Origin: JBOHSA01 sp050732995
Lineage (GTDB): Bacteria > Gemmatimonadota > Gemmatimonadetes > Gemmatimonadales > GWC2-71-9
NCBI GenBank assembly: GCA_050732995.1
Contig: JBOHSA010000150.1
Location: 1 to 5,795, forward strand
Direction: 5' to 3'
Length of the DNA: 5,795 nucleotides
Under the pieces are notes generated by a model. It ran no database searches and was not told the DNA's origin. It saw nothing but the letters and a program-made list of their open reading frames with translations. Positions 1 to 5,375 of this stretch are shown here, piece after piece. The translations under genes and the position numbers were made by a program. Numbering within the stretch: the stretch's first letter is position 1; every line of letters starts with the position of its first letter.

Positions 1-7
1 GGCCTGC

Positions 8-1963
8 TCAGAGCCCGAGCCCCATCCGGGCGCCGGCGAGCACGACGCGCCGGCGCGTCGGGAAGTTCGCGATTTCGCGCGCATCATCGTCGAACAGGTT
101 TTCGATCCGCACGGTGAGCGCGAGACTGGGCCCGGCGCCCCGGCCGGGCAGGACGTCGTACTCGGCGGCCACGTTGAGGCGTAGGTAGGGCTCGAGCGTC
201 ACGCGCCGCGCGCCGGCGGGGCGGGCGAAGTCCAGATCGTCTCGCGCACCCACCCAGCGGGCTTCGAGCACCGCGCGGGCCCGAGCCCACGTGGCGGTGA
301 GCTCGGGACTCACCGTATGTGGCGGTCGGCGGAGCAAAGGTCTGCCCGCGACGAAGAGCCCGTCCGGCCCGCCGTCCGGCCCGGCTTCCAGGACGCGGGT
401 GTCGAGGTACGTGTAGCGAACGCGGCCGACGAGCCCGGGCGCGAGGGTGGCGTCCAGTTCCGCTTCCACGCCGTCCGCCGACGCGCCCGCGACGTTGAAG
501 TAGTTCGGCGACCCCGGCGCCGGGCTGCCGGTGTACTCGATCAGGTCGCGAAACCGCTGGTCGAAATAGGTGACCGCGAGCGTCACCGGGCCGACCCGGT
601 GCTCGAGTCCCGCCTCCCAGCTCCGGGAGCGCTCCGGGTTCAGCGCCGGATCGCCGACGGTCCCGAAGCCCCCGAAATTCTCGATCAGGAGCGGCTCCTT
701 GAACCCCGTTCCGGCGGAAGCCCGGAATCGCGTGGCCTCGTCGAGCCGGTAGGTGAGACCCGCCCGGTAGGTCGCATAGCCGCCGAATCGAGAGTTATCC
801 TCCACCCGCACGCCGACGTTCACTGAGAGCGAGCCACCCAGGCCGAGCAGCGCCTGGGCGTAGACGGCCCGGTTCCAGCGCTTGACGTCGGTCGAATCGG
901 GAAAGGAGCCGAACGAGGCTTCGAAGACACTGCGTCCCCGCTGGCGCTCGTCCTCATAATCGAAGCCCGCCGTGAGGACGGTTGTGGCGCCCCACCGCCA
1001 GTTGAGCAAGGCCCCGCCGCTCGCCCGCCGCACCAGGTCACGGCTCGCGAAGCGACCGTCCTCGCCGGGCGAGTCGGGCTCGTTCGCGAAGTGCACACGT
1101 TGCTCCCGCAGCGTCGCTAGCGCCTGCACGTCCACGCCGCGGCCTAAGACGCGCGTGAGCCCGAGACTCGCGGTCGGCCCGCGCTCGGCCGAGAACTGAT
1201 TCGAGTCCACCGGCTGCCCCGCCCCGTTGGTCGGAAAGTGGTAGACGTCGTCGCCCAGCCGGTAGCTGAGCGCGGCTTCGGTGCGCGCGTCGGGGGCGAC
1301 CCGCAGCCGGCCGCTCACCACGGTGTTGCGATACGCATTGTTGTACCGATAGAGGCCGTCCGAGCCGAAGCGCGACACACTCGCTGAATACGCGGCGCGC
1401 GCGCCACCACCCACCACGCTGGCCCGGAGCTCGCGCGTGCCGTACCTCCCCATCCGGGCCGCGGCCTCGCCGCGGAGCGGTGCGGGCCCGAGGCCCGTGC
1501 GGGTGAAGATCTGGATCACACCGGCCACGGCGTCCGACCCGTACAGCACGCTCGCCGGCCCACGGACCACCTCTATGCGGTCCACGTCGTCGAGGGTGAG
1601 ATCGGCGAAATCGAACGATCCCCCGGGCTGGTTCAGCGGGACGCCGTCGAGCAGAACCTTTACGTAGTCGCTCTCGCCGCCCCGGAGGAACAGCGCCGTC
1701 TGCCCTCCATAGCTCCCCGTTTCGACGACCGCGGCCCCGGGGATCGCGCGCAGGGCCTCGGCGACCGTACGCAGGCCGCGCGCCCGGAGGTCCCCACCGC
1801 TCATCACCGTGACGGCCGCGGCCACGGCGTCGAGGGGGACGGGGACGCGGGTCGCGGTCACTACGACGGGACTCAGGCGGATGGTGTCCCGAGGTTCCTG
1901 GGCGGAAGCGACGAACGGCGCGAGGAGCGCCAGCGTGACGAGCGATGACGTGGGGAGAGACAC
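8..1963 (-). CDS. btuB: TonB-dependent outer-membrane receptor for vitamin B12 (BtuB-like)
   Basis: The 651-residue product is a plug-and-barrel receptor that should move cobalamin across the outer membrane using TonB/ExbBD energy. Residues 1-21 look like a signal peptide (cleavage after A19-S20-A21), although its N-region has no Lys or Arg. A TonB-box-like segment (SPVVVTATR) lies at about 31-39. The plug covers about 40-160 and ends with the BtuB-typical EVVRGPASVLYGSDAVAGVI. The rest is a 22-strand-type barrel with the family signature GTGFKEP...GDPALNPERS.SWEAGLE and a C-terminal NLFDDDAREI motif. E. coli BtuB is about 614 residues, so this is full length. The start is GTG, chosen because a GGAGG site lies 5 bases upstream and the signal peptide begins there. 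It is the last gene of the operon, 13 bases after btuD. The final residue is Leu, not the usual Phe. The substrate call rests mainly on the riboswitch and btuFCD; the receptor alone could take other corrinoids or chelates. Confidence 0.93.
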   Translation of the reverse strand: MSLPTSSLVTLALLAPFVASAQEPRDTIRLSPVVVTATRVPVPLDAVAAAVTVMSGGDLRARGLRTVAEALRAIPGAAVVETGSYGGQTALFLRGGESDYVKVLLDGVPLNQPGGSFDFADLTLDDVDRIEVVRGPASVLYGSDAVAGVIQIFTRTGLGPAPLRGEAAARMGRYGTRELRASVVGGGARAAYSASVSRFGSDGLYRYNNAYRNTVVSGRLRVAPDARTEAALSYRLGDDVYHFPTNGAGQPVDSNQFSAERGPTASLGLTRVLGRGVDVQALATLREQRVHFANEPDSPGEDGRFASRDLVRRASGGALLNWRWGATTVLTAGFDYEDERQRGRSVFEASFGSFPDSTDVKRWNRAVYAQALLGLGGSLSVNVGVRVEDNSRFGGYATYRAGLTYRLDEATRFRASAGTGFKEPLLIENFGGFGTVGDPALNPERSRSWEAGLEHRVGPVTLAVTYFDQRFRDLIEYTGSPAPGSPNYFNVAGASADGVEAELDATLAPGLVGRVRYTYLDTRVLEAGPDGGPDGLFVAGRPLLRRPPHTVSPELTATWARARAVLEARWVGARDDLDFARPAGARRVTLEPYLRLNVAAEYDVLPGRGAGPSLALTVRIENLFDDDAREIANFPTRRRVVLAGARMGLGL

Positions 1964-1968
1964 CGTAG

Positions 1969-1974
1969 CCTCCG
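1969..1974 (-). promoter_or_regulatory. Shine-Dalgarno site for btuB
   Basis: The minus strand reads CGGAGG here, ending 5 bases before the GTG at 1963. It fills the short gap after the btuD stop (1979-1977) and is the reason for taking GTG as the btuB start. btuB therefore has its own strong ribosome site and does not depend wholly on coupling to btuD. Confidence 0.75.
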
Positions 1975-1976
1975 AG

Positions 1977-2774
1977 TCAGGGTGAGGGTCGGCGCAGGGG
2001 AATCATTTGCGGGCGGCCGTCGAACCGCTCGATGGCCACCGGCCACGCGAAGACGCGTTGGACGATGTCCCGGGTCAGCACGGCTTCGGGCGCGCCGCGC
2101 GCGGCGGTGCGGCCCTCGGCCAGGAGCAGGACGCGGTCGGCGAACCGGGCGGCGAGGTTGACGTGGTGCGTGATCATGACGACGGCGAGATCCGAGCGGT
2201 CCGCGAGCCCGCGCACGAGCTCGAACAGCTCCATCTCGTGGCGCACGTCGAGCGAGATGCTCGGCTCGTCGAGCATGAGGAGCTTCGGCTCCTGAGCCAG
2301 GGCCCGCGCGAGCCGCACGCGCTGGTACTCCCCGCCGGAGAGGGTCCAGATCCAGCGGTCCGCGAGGGCGCGGGCGTCGCACGCCTCGAGCGCGCGCTCC
2401 ACCGCGGCGTGGTCCACCCGACCTTCAGCCCCCCAGAACGAGAGGTGGGGGTAGCGCCCCAGGAGGACCGTGTCCCGCACCCGTTGGGGGAACAGGTTGT
2501 CCTCCCGCTGGGTCACGACGCCCACGAACCGGGCCAGCTCGCGGCGCGACCATGCGCGCACAGGACGGCCGCCGATCTCGGTCGTGCCCGCCGCGGGGAG
2601 GACGGCGCCCAGTGCGACGCGGAGCAACGTGGTCTTCCCGCTTCCGTTGGGGCCGAGGATCGCGTGCACCTCGCCGGCGCGCGCCTCGAGCGAGACGTCC
2701 GCCAGCGCGTCGCGCCCGGCGCCGGGGTAGCGGAACGTGGCGTTCCGCAGCGCGAGGATCAGGCGTTCGTCCAT
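1977..2774 (-). CDS. btuD: Vitamin B12 ABC transporter, ATP-binding protein BtuD
   Basis: The 265-residue cytoplasmic ATPase powers the BtuC2D2 B12 importer. All motifs of a working ABC ATPase are visible: Walker A GPNGSGKTT (41-49), Q-loop Gln88 in VVTQRED, signature LSGGE (144-148) followed by YQRVRLARAL, Walker B LLMLDEP (164-170), D-loop SLD (173-175) and switch His202 in ITHH. The length fits the FecE/BtuD group. The reading frame stays open upstream to 3857, but that part is a shadow of btuC and btuF. The ATG at 2774 (MDERLILALRNATF) puts the first beta strand right at the N-terminus. The gene overlaps the end of btuC by 16 bases and has no clear ribosome site of its own, so translational coupling to btuC is likely. 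The family alone would also allow siderophore or heme import; the riboswitch decides for B12. Confidence 0.93.
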   Translation of the reverse strand: MDERLILALRNATFRYPGAGRDALADVSLEARAGEVHAILGPNGSGKTTLLRVALGAVLPAAGTTEIGGRPVRAWSRRELARFVGVVTQREDNLFPQRVRDTVLLGRYPHLSFWGAEGRVDHAAVERALEACDARALADRWIWTLSGGEYQRVRLARALAQEPKLLMLDEPSISLDVRHEMELFELVRGLADRSDLAVVMITHHVNLAARFADRVLLLAEGRTAARGAPEAVLTRDIVQRVFAWPVAIERFDGRPQMIPLRRPSP

Positions 2775-3700
2775 CGGCGGAGCAGGACGAGGAAGAGCGG
2801 CACCCCGATGAGCGCGGTCACGATACCGAGCGGGAGCTCGCGGGGCGCGACCGCGGTGCGCGCCAGGGTGTCGGCCAGCACGAGCAGCGTCCCACCCCCG
2901 ACGAACGTCGCGGGGAGGAGCGCGCGGTGCCGGTGGCCCCACAGGAGGCGCCCGATATGCGGCACGATGAGCCCGACGAATCCGATCACGCCCGAGACCG
3001 CGACCGCGGCGGCCGTCAGGAGCGACGCGGCGAGATAGACCCGTCGCTTCACGGCGGTCACGTCCGCCCCGAGGTAGTGGGCCGGCTCTTCGCCGAGCGC
3101 CAGCAGATCGAGCGACCGCGCGGCCGCGGCGATGACGGCGAGCGGTACCGGCGCGTACAGGGCGAGGACGAGCACCGTGTCCCAGGAGGCGCCCGAGAGG
3201 CCGCCCCAGAACCACAGCAGCACGTTGCGGAGCTGGGTGGCCTCGGAGAGCGCGACGATCGCCGTCGTGATGGCCGCCGCGAACGCGCCCACGGCCACGC
3301 CGCCGAGGAGCAGCATGCGGGGGTCGAGCGCCGCGCCGCCGACCAGTCCCAGGCGATAGACGAGGCCGAGGGCGACGAGCGCCCCCGCGAACGCGGCGAG
3401 CGGGAGCGCCCAGGGCCCCGAGAGGTCGAGCGCGATCGCGATCACGGCACCGAGCCCGGCCCCTCCCGAGAGGCCCAGCAGGAACGGGTCCGCGAGCGGG
3501 TTGCGCACGAGGGCCTGCAATCCCGCGCCCGCGACCGCGAGAGAGCCGCCGACGAGGAACCCGAGCGCCGCCCGCGGCGCGCGGAGGTCCCAGACGATGC
3601 TCGAGGTCATGAGGTCCCGGAGGGCCACGTCGGCGGGCCCGAAAACGAGCGCAGCCGTGAAGGCGAGGAGCGCGGTGCCGCCCACCGCGAGCCATCTCAT
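2759..3700 (-). CDS. btuC: Vitamin B12 ABC transporter, permease BtuC (FecCD family)
   Basis: The 313-residue integral membrane protein forms the B12 channel as a dimer with BtuD. It is almost wholly hydrophobic, with about ten likely membrane helices. FecCD-family marks are RAPR (40-43), GAGLQALVRNPLADP (58-72), LGEEPAHYLGADV (202-214), SGVIGFVGLIVPHIGR (236-251) and a C-terminal ELPLGIVTALIGVPLF. Arg40 and Arg43 align with E. coli BtuC Arg56 and Arg59, which are known to pair with glutamates on BtuF; the matching glutamates are present in BtuF here. The start chosen is the ATG at 3700, which overlaps the btuF stop as ATGA and has GGAGG 7 bases upstream. A start at 3826 is possible by frame but would add 42 Arg/Pro/Gly-rich residues that are only the shadow of btuF. 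E. coli BtuC has 326 residues, so this is slightly short but complete. Confidence 0.93.
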   Translation of the reverse strand: MRWLAVGGTALLAFTAALVFGPADVALRDLMTSSIVWDLRAPRAALGFLVGGSLAVAGAGLQALVRNPLADPFLLGLSGGAGLGAVIAIALDLSGPWALPLAAFAGALVALGLVYRLGLVGGAALDPRMLLLGGVAVGAFAAAITTAIVALSEATQLRNVLLWFWGGLSGASWDTVLVLALYAPVPLAVIAAAARSLDLLALGEEPAHYLGADVTAVKRRVYLAASLLTAAAVAVSGVIGFVGLIVPHIGRLLWGHRHRALLPATFVGGGTLLVLADTLARTAVAPRELPLGIVTALIGVPLFLVLLRRWTNA

Positions 3701-4557
3701 GGCGCCGCCTCCAGGAGCCGCCGCATCTCGCGGACGGCTTCGGCGGCGCGCGGCCCCGGGCGCCCGAACAGGGAGCCCGGGAGGGACAGGAAGCGCCCCT
3801 CGCGCACCGCCGGGATCGCCCGCCACTCGCGCCGCCCGGCCCAGCCGGGAAGGGCAACCGAGTCCGAGAGGACGGCGATGAGGTCGGGATTCCGGACCGC
3901 GATGGTCTCGAGCGATACCTGGGCCGACGGACCCGAGACGTCGTGGAACACGTTGCGCCCCCCCGCGAGCGCGGCGAGCCGGTCGAGGTAGCTCCCCGCT
4001 CCGATCACGATCGGGGGATTGTCCCAGACGATGAAGACGAGGGACTTGATGGTTCGGACCGGCGGCGCGGCGGCCAGGCCGTCCAGCACGCGGGCCAGCG
4101 AGTCCGCGGGTTCCCCGTGGCCGGTGAGCACACCGAGGCGCCGGGCGGCGGGCCCGAGATCTTCCAGCAGGTTGAGATCGAAGAGCACGGTGGGGATGCC
4201 GAGCCGCTCAAGCTGCTCGGCGGCCGTCACGTTCGTCCCGGCGCGGTACAGCACCACCAGGTCGGGCTGCCGCGCCGCCACGGCCTCGACGTTCGGCGGG
4301 AGGCCCGCTCCGACGCTCGGGATGGCGCGCGCGGCGGGCGGATAGTCGCACCACGTCGTCCGGCCGACGATCCGATCGCCCGCGCCCATGGCGAAGAGCA
4401 GCTCGGTAAAGGAGGGCAGGAGCGACACGATCCGCCGCGCGGGGGCGGCGAGCGCGACCGGGCGACCGGCGTCGTCGGTGACGAGGACGGCGCCGGCGCG
4501 ATCGGCCGCCGGCCGGCAGGCCGCCAGGAGCCAGGAAACGAGGAGCAGGCCGCGCAT
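3697..4557 (-). CDS. btuF: Vitamin B12 substrate-binding lipoprotein BtuF
   Basis: The 286-residue protein is the periplasmic B12-binding component of the importer (Peripla_BP_2 fold). A short hydrophobic leader ends in the lipobox LAAC (11-14), so it is probably an inner-membrane-anchored lipoprotein, unlike the soluble E. coli BtuF. The family opening RIVSLLPSFTELLFAMG (42-58) is followed by D.IVGRTTWCDYP (61-73). Glu91 in NVEAV and Glu217 in SLETIA sit where the two BtuC-docking glutamates of E. coli BtuF (Glu72 and Glu202) lie, one in each lobe. It is the first gene after the riboswitch and overlaps btuC by 4 bases. The ATG at 4557 was chosen because the leader and lipobox start there. 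Its ribosome site is unusual: only a G-rich GGGGGTGGG about 9 bases upstream, which falls in a possible stem. A heme or siderophore binding protein is the alternative on fold alone. Confidence 0.92.
   Translation of the reverse strand: MRGLLLVSWLLAACRPAADRAGAVLVTDDAGRPVALAAPARRIVSLLPSFTELLFAMGAGDRIVGRTTWCDYPPAARAIPSVGAGLPPNVEAVAARQPDLVVLYRAGTNVTAAEQLERLGIPTVLFDLNLLEDLGPAARRLGVLTGHGEPADSLARVLDGLAAAPPVRTIKSLVFIVWDNPPIVIGAGSYLDRLAALAGGRNVFHDVSGPSAQVSLETIAVRNPDLIAVLSDSVALPGWAGRREWRAIPAVREGRFLSLPGSLFGRPGPRAAEAVREMRRLLEAAP
3708..3712 (-). promoter_or_regulatory. Shine-Dalgarno site for btuC inside btuF
   Basis: The minus strand reads GGAGG here, 7 bases before the ATG at 3700. It lies inside the last codons of btuF and supports the downstream start of btuC over the in-frame start at 3826. 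Confidence 0.7.
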
Positions 4558-4563
4558 ACGAGA

Positions 4564-4595
4564 ACGCCCACCCCCGACGGAGCGGAGATGGGCGT
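4564..4595 (-). promoter_or_regulatory. Possible ribosome-site sequestering stem before btuF
   Basis: In the transcript ACGCCCA (4595-4589) can pair perfectly with TGGGCGT (4570-4564) around an 18-base loop. The 3' arm overlaps the G-rich region that is the best ribosome site for btuF. The 5' arm can instead pair with an upstream GGGCG (4607-4603), which would free the site. This is the pattern expected of a translation-controlling riboswitch platform. In such GC-rich DNA, 5-7 base stems also arise by chance. Confidence 0.4.
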
Positions 4596-4615
4596 GCGCC
4601 TGCGCCCTGCGCGCA

Positions 4616-4655
4616 GCGCCACCATCCCTCCCGCGAGGGATTTTCGAGGTGGCGC
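4616..4655 (-). promoter_or_regulatory. Large hairpin between riboswitch aptamer and btuF
   Basis: The transcript has an outer 8-base perfect stem, GCGCCACC (4655-4648) with GGTGGCGC (4623-4616). Inside is a second perfect 6-base stem, TCCCTC with GAGGGA around a GCGG loop (4640-4625). A TCGAAAA bulge lies on the 5' side. No U-run follows it on the minus strand, so it is not a standard terminator for this operon. It begins directly after the aptamer and shares two bases with the P1 strand, so it is probably part of the expression platform. Confidence 0.55.
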
Positions 4656-4837
4656 GAACGGAGAGGTCTCCTGGCTTCGGGCGAACGGCTCGCCTTCCCG
4701 GTTGCCCAGTGGCGTTGAGCCGCGGGCGCGCGACTGCGCGCCCCCTACACGCCCGTTACAGTGGCGGGGCCGCGCCGGACTCGCACCGGCTTCCGAGAAT
4801 CCCCGTTCGCTGGAACGACTAAACCATCCTAGCCCGC
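4654..4837 (-). promoter_or_regulatory. Cobalamin riboswitch (B12 element aptamer)
   Basis: This leader RNA should bind cobalamin and turn down the btuFCDB operon. Conserved blocks appear in the right order on the minus strand: GGT (4825-4823), GGGGA of P3 (near 4804-4800), the P4 stem GCCGG/CCGGC flanking TGCGAGT, CCCCGCCACTGTAA (4769-4756), GCCACTG (4713-4707), GGGAAGG (4699-4693) and the B12 box AGCCAGGAGACCTCTC (4676-4661). Supporting stems are P1 GCGGGC (4837-4832) with GTTCGC (4659-4654, two G-U pairs), P2 GCGAAC (4810-4805) with GTTCGC (4686-4681), and CGGCTC (4722-4717) with GAGCCG (4691-4686). An extra perfect 8-base hairpin closes at 4743-4724. The B12 box ends CTCTC where the consensus is CTGCC. 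The outer ends are set from the P1 pairing and are approximate. It starts about 30 bases after the stop of the upstream gene and ends about 96 bases before btuF. Confidence 0.93.
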
Positions 4838-4867
4838 ATCACTGCGAACTGCAAGGCCTCCTTTCCC

Positions 4868-5335
4868 CTAGGGGAGGATCACAAGCGGCTTCGCTTCCGA
4901 GCGCAGGTCGGGATCAATGCCGAACAAGACGCCACGGACGCGGTACTCGCCGGCAGCTACTGGGGTGCCGGCGTTATCCCGCAAGGCCCACTCGGCTGCG
5001 AGTTCGATCGTCTCACCGGGAGCCAACACTCTGCTGTGCGCCGCGGCCAGCAACGTCTGTCTGTGCAGCCGGCTCCAGACGACGGACCCATCACGTTGCG
5101 TCACGATCACGTCGAAGTAGATGCGATCCGAGAACCCGCCGTGAACGAATCGCACCGAAGCGCTTGCCGTGTTGGTCAAATCCAATGTGACAGGCACCGT
5201 GTCCCCGGCGCGCGCGGGGCTAGGGAACGTCACGGAAAGCGTAATGGGCCCGCTGTTGTCAGTCAGACTATTCCGTCCACACGTCCAAACGGCTGCCGCC
5301 GCAACGGCCAAGGGAACGAGGACAGTCTTGTTCAT
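4868..5335 (-). CDS. Putative secreted protein with BsuPI/IPI-like domain
   Basis: The 155-residue product has a hydrophobic leader (about 4-18) ending at VWTC, Cys19. This looks like a lipoprotein site but is not a standard lipobox, since Trp and Thr sit just before the Cys. The mature part is all-beta in style. It resembles the BsuPI family (intracellular proteinase inhibitor, also seen in many secreted proteins): a strand with LDLTNTAS, then IYFDVIVTQRDGSVVW, then VLAPGETIELAAEW and GTPVAAGEYRVRGVL near the end. In that family these match the N...yDf.v.d..G..vW, l.pGe...W and G.Y motifs. Substrate or partner is unknown, and protease inhibition should not be assumed. The ATG at 5335 has GGAGG 7 bases upstream; the longer in-frame start at 5386 would put 17 polar residues before the leader and is rejected. 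It lies just upstream of the B12 riboswitch on the same strand and just downstream of an IS end, with no evident link to B12. Confidence 0.75.
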   Translation of the reverse strand: MNKTVLVPLAVAAAAVWTCGRNSLTDNSGPITLSVTFPSPARAGDTVPVTLDLTNTASASVRFVHGGFSDRIYFDVIVTQRDGSVVWSRLHRQTLLAAAHSRVLAPGETIELAAEWALRDNAGTPVAAGEYRVRGVLFGIDPDLRSEAKPLVILP

Positions 5336-5342
5336 ATGCGAT

Positions 5343-5347
5343 CCTCC
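5343..5347 (-). promoter_or_regulatory. Shine-Dalgarno site for the BsuPI-like gene
   Basis: The minus strand reads GGAGG, 7 bases before the ATG at 5335. It decides the start in favour of the signal-peptide-bearing form over the start at 5386. Confidence 0.75.
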
Positions 5348-5375
5348 CTGCATTACACTTTCGTCGGGTAGCGCC

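Noticed and set aside
2007..3038. Plus-strand open frame of 343 codons opposite btuD
   Set aside because: Its low-complexity composition and full overlap with a well-recognised ABC ATPase and permease make it a shadow.
2775..3857. N-terminal extension of the btuD frame up to 3857
   Set aside because: The added residues are Arg/Pro/Gly-rich and coincide with btuC and btuF in another frame; BtuD proteins begin close to MDERLILALRNATF.
2552..3991. Long open frame of 479 codons on the plus strand
   Set aside because: It lies antisense to btuD, btuC and btuF, is extremely rich in Arg, Glu and Gly, and shows no domain. Such frames are common opposite GC-rich genes.
4826..4855. Promoter-like TTGCAG, 17-base gap, TAGGAT on the minus strand
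   Set aside because: The match is weak, and transcription from it would begin after the P1 strand of the riboswitch and would remove part of the aptamer.
4857..4877. CCTCC/GGAGG stem after the BsuPI-like gene as a terminator
   Set aside because: Only five base pairs with no U-run; it may be chance or overlap with the palindrome at the stop codon.
3943..5190. Plus-strand frame of 415 codons crossing btuF, the riboswitch and the BsuPI-like gene
   Set aside because: It runs antisense through a structured RNA and two genes with clear signatures and has no recognisable protein features.
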